Of a stretch of 64,000 bases of DNA, positions 11,759 to 23,400 are shown in pieces; the first letter of the stretch is position 1, and every line of letters starts with the position of its first letter. The translations under genes and the position numbers were made by a program. The DNA comes from Membranipora membranacea (taxonomy: Eukaryota; Bryozoa; Gymnolaemata; Cheilostomatida; Membraniporidae). The stretch spans positions 17,794,001 to 17,858,000 of the forward strand of contig OU612073.1 of NCBI GenBank assembly GCA_914767715.1, read 5' to 3'. The notes beneath the pieces are model-generated. The model did no database searches. It saw nothing but the letters and a program-made list of their open reading frames with translations, and had not been told where the DNA came from.

Positions 11759-14700
11759 ATGAATAATGTTCGTAATCTTAGGGCGCAGGTTACCATCAGA
11801 TCAGAGACATACAAAACCTATGTGGAGATACGAAACAAAGCTGGCTTCGGAGATGATGATGGATTTATAAATCACCTCCTCATAGCGTCTTACTATAGAA
11901 CTCAAGGTACTATCTTGTATGCAACCTTTAATGACCAACGGTTCAGTTAAGTGTCATCTCAGGATTTCTTTGTAGTTAATGGCCTAACATCAAGAGTATA
12001 GCATATTAACACAGAGTAAGGATATATCCTAACTCTGTGATATTTACGAGCCTCAATCAGACCACAATTTTCTTGCAGCAGCATGTGAAGAATGTCATTT
12101 ATTATGCCATCTTACTGTATCACTGCACATTGTCTGGTACATTATAAATCTGTGAGCTAGAGTGTGTTTTGTGTTTATGGTGTTATTGGACTATTAAATG
12201 CCAAGTTGAAATTCTCCTTGCAGCCCTATGTTATATTTTTATTCAGGGAAAAAGATGCCAGGTTCTCCTGTGAAGAAAGACTCAGTGCAGACGGCACACA
12301 AGGACTCATCAGCTGGCTCTGATGTTCCTGAGTTGAACACGTTTGACAAGTCTGTCGACACGATGGTCGATGGTGCTGAGGAACGGTAAGGTTGTGTTAT
12401 TGGCTACTTTTTATCTAGTGTAAATCATCTAATTGCAATAATAATAATTATTCACTCATTTGAGCTTCTCAAGTGTGCTGCAGATGCCAACAGGTCTTAT
12501 CGCTTTTTTTTCTCAAATATACTTTTGGTAACACTTGAGATTATACGTCAAATAAACCATACTTAGCCAGCCCATCAAGTACACGCTAATACTTACAGTA
12601 CAAGCCTGAATTAAATCTTGTAAAAGAATCAATCAATAAATAGTTGAAACAGAAAGATTCCAGTAAAAACCAAAAGTCAAAAAAACTAGATCATAAATAA
12701 GATGTCCTGGATTTTATCGTAAAATATAACTCAGAAATGTTACCTCATTATCCTGGCACTTATTTGTTTCATTTTCTTGTTAGCGAAAGCTTACCAAGGT
12801 AAGGTCAACCTGAGATTTAGTGATAAAATCCATATTCTAAGATAATTATACTAATTTCAGTATAGCTTATATGTTCCTACAATCATTTGATCTGTTCGGG
12901 CCAACTCGTGTTTTCTCATCACTGGCAACGCTATATAGCCATGTGTTGGCTCTGATAAGTTGGGTGGGGTCACGCTAAGGTTAAATTTTTGTTCCTATGC
13001 CAGTCATCTATCAATTCATTTTTAGGGAAAGCCTTGAGAAGGAGCAGGTAGATGTCAAAGACACGTCTGTAGAGCAAGATATGGCGGAGGCGGTTAACCA
13101 GGATACTGCTGAGGTTAAGGTCAAGGTTGAGGATGGAGGTTTGTTGGATATTGTCAAGGTCGCAGTGGCAACGGGTCCTATACCATGTCCAAGGTAAGAA
13201 TTTCTTACTCTCATTGTGTAGATTTCTTTATGTGACGAAGATTGACTTAACGACAATACCTGCCCTACCTTGTCTATGGCACATTTTTCTATAATGATAA
13301 TATCGACCAGCATCGACTGACATCTGGAAGTACCACCTCTTGTTGACAACTCCCTTGAAGTTGAAGGTTATGAGAAATATACCTTATATAATTATGATTT
13401 ATCACGGAAATTCCAGAGAAAGTCATCCTAGTTTAATGTTTCAATAATAAAAAAGTGTGTACTTTGACAGCTGCGGTTCTCATTTCTCTTAGGAGCTGTG
13501 TTTTTCTATGTCTTTGTTTCTCTGCAATAGACTTAATAATAACAAAAAAATATTATTATTAGGTCTATGTTTCTACACCACTGCGTTATATATTGATCAG
13601 TAAATTGATGCTTTCACGCCTAGATTGGCAGCATTATTATGCTGACTTGACCGTCTTAATTTTGCTGCCTTTGATGTTCAGCAATGATCAATATTTTGAA
13701 TATAGACAAACCCTTTATGTAGATAAGAATGAAAATTGTTATCTTTTAAGAAAAACTTTTATATGTCACGTTAGCACATGGATGGCAGGTTGCCTTTCTC
13801 TCACTTGGATTATAACATAAGAATCTCAAATTTTGAGTGGAACATTTAATCTTAGACTAAACATATAGGCTGTGCCGTCTAAACAGCAAATAATATCCTA
13901 GAAGTTGGCATCGGACTGTAATATAGAAGTGGTTCAAGTAGATTTTCAGGTAAAATTATATTTATAAACACAAGTCGATGGATAAGACTTGCTGACATTC
14001 TAAGTATTAGCAGCTTAGGCAGTTCAAATCCAGTGTAAGTAAGTCTGTAAGTAAGTCTGTAAGTGGTTCTCCAAACAACAAGTTGAATATTTGAACTCCG
14101 CACAACTCTTAGGATTCATAAGTGTTTGTTTTTCTTACCTCTCCAGGTGTAAGGCTAATATGACTTCAGAGGAGGAGTTAACGGAACATTTAAAAAGTTG
14201 CGACATTCTGGCAAAATACAAAAACAGAAAAGCACCAAAAGTACCACGTTTTATATATTGTAACTGGTGTGGTATGAGATTCACCGACACAGTCAACTAT
14301 AAAAAGGTAGGTTATATTACGAATATATTATAGGGCAGTCGTAATAAGATTATTGCAGCAACACATTTCACTGAGAAAATTTGAGGGCAGGGAATCACCA
14401 TGGCCGTATTCATGAACATTTTAGGCATCAAGGATTAACCTTGGGTGAACTTTGAACTCCAACATGCTTGGTTTATTATGTACGTTTGGCCAAGAAGCTG
14501 GAGCGCTTCAACTCTTTGGTGCGATGGCAAAGTAGTTAACATAGTGGTAGTGCCATCCTTGGTGTCATACATTCACATTTGCAGTATAAACTTCCCAAAC
14601 ATACATACCCCATATCACTACTTCGCCATTTTTAAAGCACTATGAGAGGTATCACCTGAACCACGGTCCGTTTTATACCTGCGGACACTGCGATAAGAAG

Positions 14701-15781
14701 CAGGCTTTCACAGATAAGAGAGGACTCACAGAGCATCAGCAGGGAGACCCTGTGTGTGGTCTGTGTCAGAGGAGATACAGTAAACTAGATACCCTCAAAC
14801 TACACATGCAAAACAAGAACCATGACAAAAATAGGAAAAATGGTGAGGGATTAAGCTTGATTTTTCAGGTTGAGTGTCTCATTTTAGCACATATAATGGC
14901 TGCAAAGTTTGGATGCAGAATAGATGATAGCTCATATTTTGGCTCTTTTGATTTGTTCTGTGGTTGATATGAACTAGTGTGGTAATTTTTGTGGAGATAA
15001 ATCCTGAACACAAATCATACTGGGTGTTGTGCTTCAGGTTTTGCAATTTAGTTCTCCAAGTCTCCTGAAATCCGCCTGTTAAAACTCTAAAATTTCTATC
15101 TACGGGGAAGAAAATTTCTCTTTATAATTTACTACCTTATGAAGCTAGTTTTCCTAGCCTAGGTTGAGGGATGAAGACCAAACTTGGTTAATAACTGGGT
15201 CAATGGGATAGGCTGGTTCAAAAGTTGGCAATCGTTATCGGCTCATTATGCAGTCCTCCACTGTATTTGGGTGTTGGGGAGGTCAGCAATTGAGATAGCT
15301 TTCTTGCACATACCCTGTGAAAGACTATTATATGCAGGAATTAATACAAAAATATACTAGCAAACTGAACTGAACTGCTTTTTAATGTGATAGAGTCACG
15401 AGAGACAATAATTATCTACGATAGTTTAACATTCTAATACCTGAGACTGGAATATTAAAATTGTTGTTGTTATCTGATTTCACTAATAGCATCTCTCTGC
15501 TTTTCCTTCTAGAACAATCTCTTTCAAAGAAAAAATCTAACAAAGTACATGTCCCAGCAGTGACAGAGGCTGTTAACAATGCCGAGCCTACAAATCTACC
15601 ACATGGCTTTAGTTTCATGTCGGTACGACTGAACCCCCTCCACAGATTACCTGACGGGGAGGAGAGGCTATTATATGTACCAGAGACAGCTTATAGAGAA
15701 GGATACACACTGCAGGCTGACTTTACAGCTACTCCATTTCCTGAACCTATCGATGAAGAGGATGAGGAAAACTGCAGCTAA
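11759..15781 (+). CDS. Protein with four C2H2/C2HC zinc-finger-like motifs
   Basis: Six exons join in phase: 11759-11906, 12247-12385, 13026-13193, 14147-14306, 14638-14842 and 15513-15781 (stop TAA), about 362 residues. The first exon contains an ATG at 11759 but may be an internal exon, since an AG lies just before 11748, so the N-terminus is provisional. The N-terminal part (ETYKTYVEIRNKAGFGDDD) is followed by an acidic disordered stretch. Four motifs follow: CPRC-x12-H-x3-C, CNWC-x12-H-x4-H, CGHC-x13-H-x5-C and CGLC-x12-H-x5-H, roughly residues 149-270. Finger 2 is split by the intron at 14307-14637. A nucleic-acid-binding, possibly transcriptional role is inferred from the fingers alone. 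The C-terminus is acidic (EEDEEN). Confidence 0.85.
13527..13567. repeat. AT-rich hairpin related to the one at 1662-1706
   Basis: Arms atagacttaataataa and ttattattaggtctat are nearly complementary and flank an A-rich loop. The outer sequence matches the 1662-1706 hairpin. It lies in the intron between zinc-finger gene exons 13026-13193 and 14147-14306. Confidence 0.6.
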
Positions 15782-16114
15782 CTCAAAATTACTTTAAAAC
15801 TAATTTACGTTGAACACAACGCTAGGCTAAACACAATGTATGATGAGGCGATTGATATTGCTCGGAAGACGATAGCATATTGAGTAGCAGCGCAACTTGA
15901 TATTCCAAATGCAACATATTTTGGATTTCTATGCTAAGGAGCTTTTACCCAATGCTTGATTATATGTCCATCTTTGGAATTCCCACCTCAATTGTATCGG
16001 CACATCGACTATTTTGTGATGTTAGTTCCGGTGCGCTGCAGACCATCAGTTGAATGATTGTTGCAGTTATTGACATAAACATATACTATATTATCGCTGG
16101 CTCACAATATTGGC

Positions 16115-16120
16115 AATAAA
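16115..16120 (+). terminator. Polyadenylation signal AATAAA, zinc-finger gene
   Basis: Canonical hexamer about 335 bases after the stop codon at 15781, on the coding strand, with no closer candidate noticed. Confidence 0.5.
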
Positions 16121-16552
16121 CTGTAATGTAAAATGTATTTCCAAAATTTAGCATTTAGAATTACCCAGCAACTACTCATGGATATTTATCTCGGACATTT
16201 CCATATTGTTGCTTGCACATGTTTATACCAGTTCCTGCCCATGCTGTTTCCACAACATTATATATATGTACTTAAAACACTTTATTTGTAACTTTATTGG
16301 GGCTAACCGGGAAATGGTGTATTAGTTCGCCCCCCCCCCCCCTCCTAAAGGGGCCCCCTCAGTTGTCTGGTTAACCATTGAGATAAGAAAAGATTTATTT
16401 TCGACCACATTTACCATCTGACAGCACTTCTATGTGACCTTAGCATAGCTTTGCTGCCAATCACGACAGAAGTCATTCTATAAACTTTTGTTTGGGATTA
16501 TGTACACATAAGCATGTACTTTAACACATTAGATTCATGTTTCAATAGAAAA

Positions 16553-16558
16553 TTTATT
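16553..16558 (-). terminator. Candidate polyadenylation signal, MAM/CUB gene
   Basis: AATAAA on the minus strand (tttatt on plus), the first I see after the stop at 17410. It implies a 3' UTR of about 0.85 kb. Further copies occur at 16394-16399 and 16281-16286. Confidence 0.35.
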
Positions 16559-17340
16559 TTCATACAAAATAATCTCTAAAACAGGAATGGGTAATAATAA
16601 TAGTGAAAATACCAAATGTCTTTATATTGTGTTGTTCACCTAAATCTGGTAGTAGTAAGGTGCAGTAGAAAATGAAACCCGCAAACGAGGTGAGAGCAAT
16701 TGGTTATAAATAGAACATATGACTGGATCACATAATTTGAAACTATAGAAAAAACTTTAAACAAAATAATGATTGTCCATTTCTATAATACAAATGTAGG
16801 CACTTCTTAGAATATAACAAATAATATATGATAAAATGATTACGTAAAATACTACAAATAATTGAAATGATTGAACAGAAATTTTGAACGAGATTTCTAC
16901 AACCTTTGCCTACTAGTTTATACACACGGGAATGAATCTGAAAATAAAGTTGTTGTGAGCAAATTAATTTATCATCTTGATTGCATAGGTACGACTAAAG
17001 TGGGGAGAGAGGGGGAGAGGGGTAATGTTATATAACTAACATAGCTTATATCGTATAAAACTTCTTGAATCAGGCTTCAGTGCAATACACCTCAACCTAG
17101 GTGATGGTAACGCTTACATCAGAAGGGTTTTGAATTTGATTTTTTTTAGGAGACGAAAATAAAATGTTATACTTGTTAAACTTATCGGGTCATTCTTCAT
17201 TGCTTCATCGAGTCAGTCAAACAAATACCATGTGCCATCATGGGACTATGCATCTCTCTTGACTGGGTGTCAATGTATGAGACCAAACAGCCTCTGCCAA
17301 TTAAAAGACCCTTCAAACTCTGGAAGGCGTTGAAAATTGT

Positions 17341-17381
17341 AAATCCTAAAGCAACATACTATAATGTTGACTTTAGGATTT
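17341..17381 (-). other. Stem-loop in the MAM/CUB 3' UTR
   Basis: aaatcctaaag-caacat at 17341-17357 pairs with atgttg-a-ctttaggattt at 17364-17381: 17 base pairs with one bulged base and a 6-base loop. It begins about 30 bases after the stop codon, in the presumed 3' UTR. Confidence 0.6.
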
Positions 17382-17409
17382 ATAATGTTGACAATCAATT
17401 TTGATAATC

Positions 17410-20400
17410 TCATTGTTGAGGGTCGATGGAAGGATCAGATCTGACATTGCTGCTACTTGATCTCAGAGCTACGTACTCTGGGTTTGTGTTCCCCTGTCCG
17501 TCAGGTACCGATATGATCCCGTTGTCGTCTGATCCTGATCGAGCAGACCTCGAGCCGTTGCTGTGGATGGCGTGCTGGAAGCCTCGGATTTTACCTAACT
17601 TCTTAACCTTCTTCTTCTTACCACTTACTGGCTGACCTGAAGATTACATTAATATAAATAGAGTTAACAGAATATGCAATATAAATTCTAAGAAATTATG
17701 TGTTTGGAAATTTTGGACCAAATCGCTTTTGTTCCCCCGCACCTCGAAATGCATCTCAGATGCTACAAAGGGTACAGAGCTCCTTCAATATTTCCGGGCC
17801 CTTCGTTTATTATAATATAACCCAATCTAAACCAGATGAAATCGACATATGCCAATTATCTGTGATAGAGTTTTCATAAGTTACTTGATTTGTGCTACTG
17901 AAGTTATGCTTCCTTTGTATGAGAGAAGATAATTGTGTTACTAACCTTCTTCGTTGAGATAGACTTTCTTTTTGAGAGGGTTGGTAACAATGTTATTAGG
18001 ATCGTATTGTCCTATACTGTAATGTCCGCTATCTCCGTTCTGGCTACCGGCTACTGATGTGGAATGACCTGTAGTAGATATAAAAATTAGATAAATCTCT
18101 AGTTGAGACAAACAATATTCAGTGCTATGTGTTAGAATGATGCCTAGCCAGAGAGAGGCTTTCCAAACCAAAATAAAACGCGCGCAAAGGTTCATAGATG
18201 GATAAGATGTAAGATAAGTTCAACTTCGCTGAAACCCTTGGTAAAAAATAGGTATGGAATTGAGATCAGTGAGTTAAATACGTGCAGTTTAGCATTGAAT
18301 CAAGACCTTAATAAGTATCCAAAGGCTGAGTTAATTTTATATTTTTGATTCAGACAAATCAGATAGATTGCGATTTCCATCTTTATACATACATAACAAG
18401 ATTATAAGAGAATCATGCAACAATCGGACATGACATTATCCTGAAACTGAACCCCATAACCCATCTCATCATGCAATGCACCAATTTACACCTTCTGCAA
18501 TTTTAGATTGTCTCCTATAAGGGGGCGAGTGAGTGACCACCCACGCCTGAAGTCGTCTCATGCTGTTTGTCCTAACGACAGGATGGGGATGTCTCATGCC
18601 TTTCTGCCTCACCAGAGTTGAAGGTTTGAGATGGCGGCGGACAGGAGGCGGAGGAGGTATGATTGAGCTCTCGCTCTCATTGACCTCGACCAGCTCAAAC
18701 TGTGCCGCCTCTCTTAGTGACACAGGACGAACTGATACCAGACAACAAATATTACATGTTTGACACAGCATATCACACTCACAACCTTGCTATGGTATAT
18801 TATTATACAGTTTACCCCTATGACTCAAGGTAACTCCTATACAATACACCCCTGTGACTCAAGGTACCCCCTTTACAATACACCCCTGTGACTCAAGGTA
18901 CTCCTCATACAGTACAAGCAACCCTATATTTCAAGCTAACAACTATACCCACTGAATCCTGGCATCTCTATTCCTCCCTTTATTGTTTCTCATAATTCAC
19001 AAGGACCTAGCTATGATGTATGACCTACCAGTGCCGAATTAAAAATGACTGGGCGATGCTGGTGAAGTAACTCTGATGATGTCCTTACCATTATTGTTGA
19101 CATAATAAGGCACATTATCGTAAGTATGATTGAGAGTATTAGGGTCCTGATATACTCCATATATAGCTCTAGGGGTGTAATCCTGTCCTTGTTCTACTAA
19201 TCTCGGTGCTGTAAGAAAAGATTTGGATGTGATTAGTTGTTAAAAGGTACAGTTACATGTTACAGGCACAGTATACTATCAAACCTACCCATGTGTTATA
19301 AATTGTTAAGTCTTGAACCTTTTTGCAAACTTCGACACGACACTGGACAAAATGTCTGGTATGAATAGTTTACAATCTTGAGTTCAATCTACTGTTGTAC
19401 CCAGTGTGACTCAATGAGTTTATTTGGTGAGCAAGCATCTGATCTTGACATATACAATGAATTTATTGAGTATCTCATTCGGTGCAGAAGGTAGTAGGTA
19501 AGTTTGTGCTACCCATATGTGACTAGTGACTGTGAGAACATGATAGTGACTAGATTATGTTTGAACAATTTTGCCCCCTCTACTGACTCCCCTAATAGGG
19601 GGAGGGGTGGAGGCAGAACTTTAACGCTGGCCAAATGAATCTAGATCGTAGTGACATGCAGCAGTGTGGGTGGCCATGACTGGATTACCATAAGCCCACT
19701 GTAGTCCAGTAGTGGTGGTCGTTTCTCTGGTTATCTTCATACCAGCAGCAGCGGTAAGAGCAAACGCAGGTGTGGATGTCTGCACAACAACCTGTTTTGG
19801 CACTGCAGTAACACGTAGTATACACAATTGTTAGGTTTCAAACCCACAACCCAACATTGATTAATCTTGATACCGATAACCTCCTGTTAACAAAGCACAA
19901 GTAATCTCCAATTTCTAACCACTTGGTACGCAGATCACGTATAAACTATCTAGAAGGTTTCGCCTACACTGGGAATTACCCCAACAAGTCAGCATCATAA
20001 GACATAAAAATCACTCCAAACAAAGCAAATTGAATACAAAGTGCGTAAAAATGACACATTGTTAGGAGACGATCTGTTGGACAAAAGCTCACCTCGGGCA
20101 TTGCCCATGTTGTTGATGTGTACTGGGAAAATAGTAAACAATTGATAAGATTTTAATTCTACAGACATGTTTCTGGGCAGTATAAATGGTGAAAAAGCTT
20201 CACCAAAAGTTTCTCCCAAGATGCAATTTTCCGAAATTCTTCTCAATATCAGGACAGTGAAAAAGAATAATAAATTAACCCACTCACTTTTTAAATTCAG
20301 GATATTGTTGCATTATGGGAATTCTTATATCATGCCTATTTCTAAAAAGACTCTAAGTTTAAAAAAACCGTGTTCTTGCTGTTGCCAATCATAATTAACA

Positions 20401-23400
20401 GAAAAACTGTATATCAGATGACTACAGCAACAAAAATGGATGGCATCCGCCTCTCTAAAAACAAGAACAAGATAAATCACTATAGTAAAGCTCACCTTGA
20501 TGAGTGCCGTTTTCCTGCAGGAACTCCTGAGAGTCGTGTATTTTAGATTTCTCTTGATTCTGTTTCCTGACTCTGATGAAGCAGACGACCACTATGATGA
20601 GTACTATGATGAGGATACATATCACCAGTATCGGTACCCAGACGGTATAAGACAATCCTACCAGTGGAACTGAAATAATCACATGAGATATAAAAGTCTC
20701 GAAGAAAATTGATTTAATTTAACAAAAAGAATTTTCTGTAGTCTCTATGAACCTAGCCTCCTCTGGAAGGCTCCTTTACGAGACCTTGGAGATTAGGCTG
20801 TATTACCTTGGTTTAAGATTGTTGAGTTGAAGGAATAAAAAATCGTTAACCTTGACATTGTAGTTTAATTTGTATTACTGAAATCATTGGGGATACTCGC
20901 ATTAATGTTTTCACAGTTGGGACAGCTCAAAAATGACGTTTGCACGCAAGTAAATTTCTTTTTCTGTAATGTAGTAGCAAATTTCTAAGATTTATGATCA
21001 TATTGACATCAATAGTGACAAAAATCAAATAATACCATTTCCACCACTCAGAAGTACCAAGTCTAGCACATCATTCAGCTGGTATTTGGTGAGAGACATC
21101 CTATAAACAAACTTTGTTGTTAAGCTCAACTAAATTATCCATGTTTTCAGCAAAGTCACAAACAAATATATAGCCATGTTATAGTAACTGAATCTACAGA
21201 CAAGGGTTTACTTGTTTAGTTATTATAAGACCTCATAATTAGCCTCTGTACCACAAACTCAAAAGCTGCTTACCGACGAATGGTTCTGTGTCTTAGATTG
21301 AATAAACATAGTCAGGTGTTTATATATTTTCGCTAAATCTTGGTAACCCATTTCCCATACCTCCATAATTATACACCATAACCAGATCAACAGCTCATAC
21401 CAAATTGATAAATCACGAATTGGTCAATTTTTGCAATATTTGTGATTCGCGACACCGTGAGATTTAATAAAACTAAATTTATATAAAGAGATCTGATACC
21501 CAACACCAGTTTTTGTATCATTCGCTTCTTACCATCGAAATGTTCTCTTTCTGACAACTTTAATTCTTTTCCGGTTTTATTACCAACCGAAGTCTTGGTG
21601 AAAAATCCTAAATATATGTATGAATTTTATACCCTGTTGTTTGTCATAAAGGAAAGTTGTGATATCTTTCAGGATGGCAAATACTTTATGCAATTGAAAA
21701 AGAGACCTAAAGTGAGGAGTGTAACATTGTATGTCTCAGAGAAATTTGACAGGATTTTTGACAGCAACCTGGCTAAGTCATTACAAAGCCTGTCTCACCA
21801 GGCTATCAGTAACATTGACATGTAGTTCAGAAATTCTTACCAGGAGTTGTCTCGACTTGAGCTCCAGCGTTACCATCAGTGACTGCGGTGGTGGTATCGA
21901 TCACAGGAACCTCTGGGGGTGCAGAGAGGAACCAGCTCAAGTGGAAGCCAGACATGTAGATGTTCTCGTCAGTCTTGAACATGATAGTCATGGTGTTGTT
22001 AGATGAGTAGACTATGGTATTAACAAGTACAGAACCAGAGAATGTCTGTATCACTGTATCGTTCTGCTGTGGATCGCTTATCTGTAAAATTGTAACATAT
22101 ATATATAATTAATATATGTATTACGCAGATTATGACAAAAAGTACAAACTGAATATCAAACAACTTTAATTGAATAAGGTGTTCTGTTTGAAGGCTATCA
22201 TAGAAGATAAACTGAGTCGGCATGTTTGGTAGTGTGAGAGATGAAGTATAGATCATGCTCACAAATTCCGACAGTATAACTTCAGCCAGAACTCCTAATG
22301 TTCCTCGTGGGACCATGGTGGTCAAAACACATGTCCACACAAACACAACCTCCCAAAAAGTTTGATAAAATTTTGTTACGGTATGTACTCCAAAACACGT
22401 AATCTTCATGCTTAGATTACACCCCTTATGGCGAGAAGGGTGAGCCATAGCCTAAGTACTTACAGTGACTTTATCACAGCAGGGCTCTGTGTTGAAGTCC
22501 CGTATGATGAGCCCGATACGTTTATTAGTCTGATCTCCTGTTATCCTCCATGTGTGAGTGTACTCCTGGGGGTAATAGTAGTGATCTGGATAGTTGATAG
22601 ATTTTATATCTCCTGTACTACCTGTCAGCTGGGTGACTCCGCCATTCACTGAAACATTAACAACAATAAAACTAACATCAAGTATAAATACAACAAAACA
22701 TTGTAAAAACTCAGAGCATTCCGATATATGGGAATCATCAAAAGCAAACAATGGCCTGCCAACGTTTTTCTGTAAAGATTTGATTTCCTCAACTAAAAGT
22801 TATCATGGATCTTGTGTCAGTGATTGATCAAAATGAAGCATTAGTTGACTTTGGCAAATCATTGACTGTGTAGTGAAATGATGTGACCGAGGCCTTGTTT
22901 CTGACTGACAAGTCTAGGGGGATACACTAGACCCTGTGGCCGCATCAGCCTCATCAACCCTACATGATACTATAAGAATTTCAGTTACAGATATAAAAAT
23001 AAATATATATAGCCCTTTTCTTTACTCACCTGGGGGAGGCATAGCTGTCGTCCCGGTAAGATCATCACCTTCACACTCAGTCAGCCTGATATCATCTATA
23101 GCCAGATCACCGTTACCATATGCTCCAGACTTAAGTATTCTCTTAGCGTTCCATACTAGTCTGAACTGTCCAGACTGTGTGAAGGTAAAGTCCACGGTAC
23201 GCCATGAATTACTGGCTGAGGTGTCTGATATCCAAAGCTCTGTAGCAGCACCTGTAAGTATTGTATTTAAAAAATGTTAAAAACTATTAATTCTTCAGAT
23301 AGCAGCTTGACATTATTCACTAAATCATCACTGTTTAGGAGAAAGAGATTTGTGGAATTACTACATGGATACATATGTTATAAGTATCTGAAGTACAATT

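Larger units (their letters stand above)
15782..17409. other. Tail-to-tail intergenic region (two 3' UTRs)
   Basis: The zinc-finger gene (+) and the MAM/CUB gene (-) converge here. No coding exon is supported. A poly-C run of about a dozen bases starts near 16331. Polyadenylation signals and a 3' stem-loop are listed separately. Confidence 0.55.

Noticed and set aside
16331-16342. Poly-C run as a meaningful element
   Set aside because: Homopolymer of uncertain length in a noncoding region; could be a sequencing artefact.
19621-19688. Reading on from exon 19689-19802 to the TAA near 19621 as the end of the protein
   Set aside because: A donor (GTAATC) at 19688 keeps phase 1 and joins further phase-1 exons with coherent coding sequence. 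A shorter tail isoform using this stop cannot be excluded.
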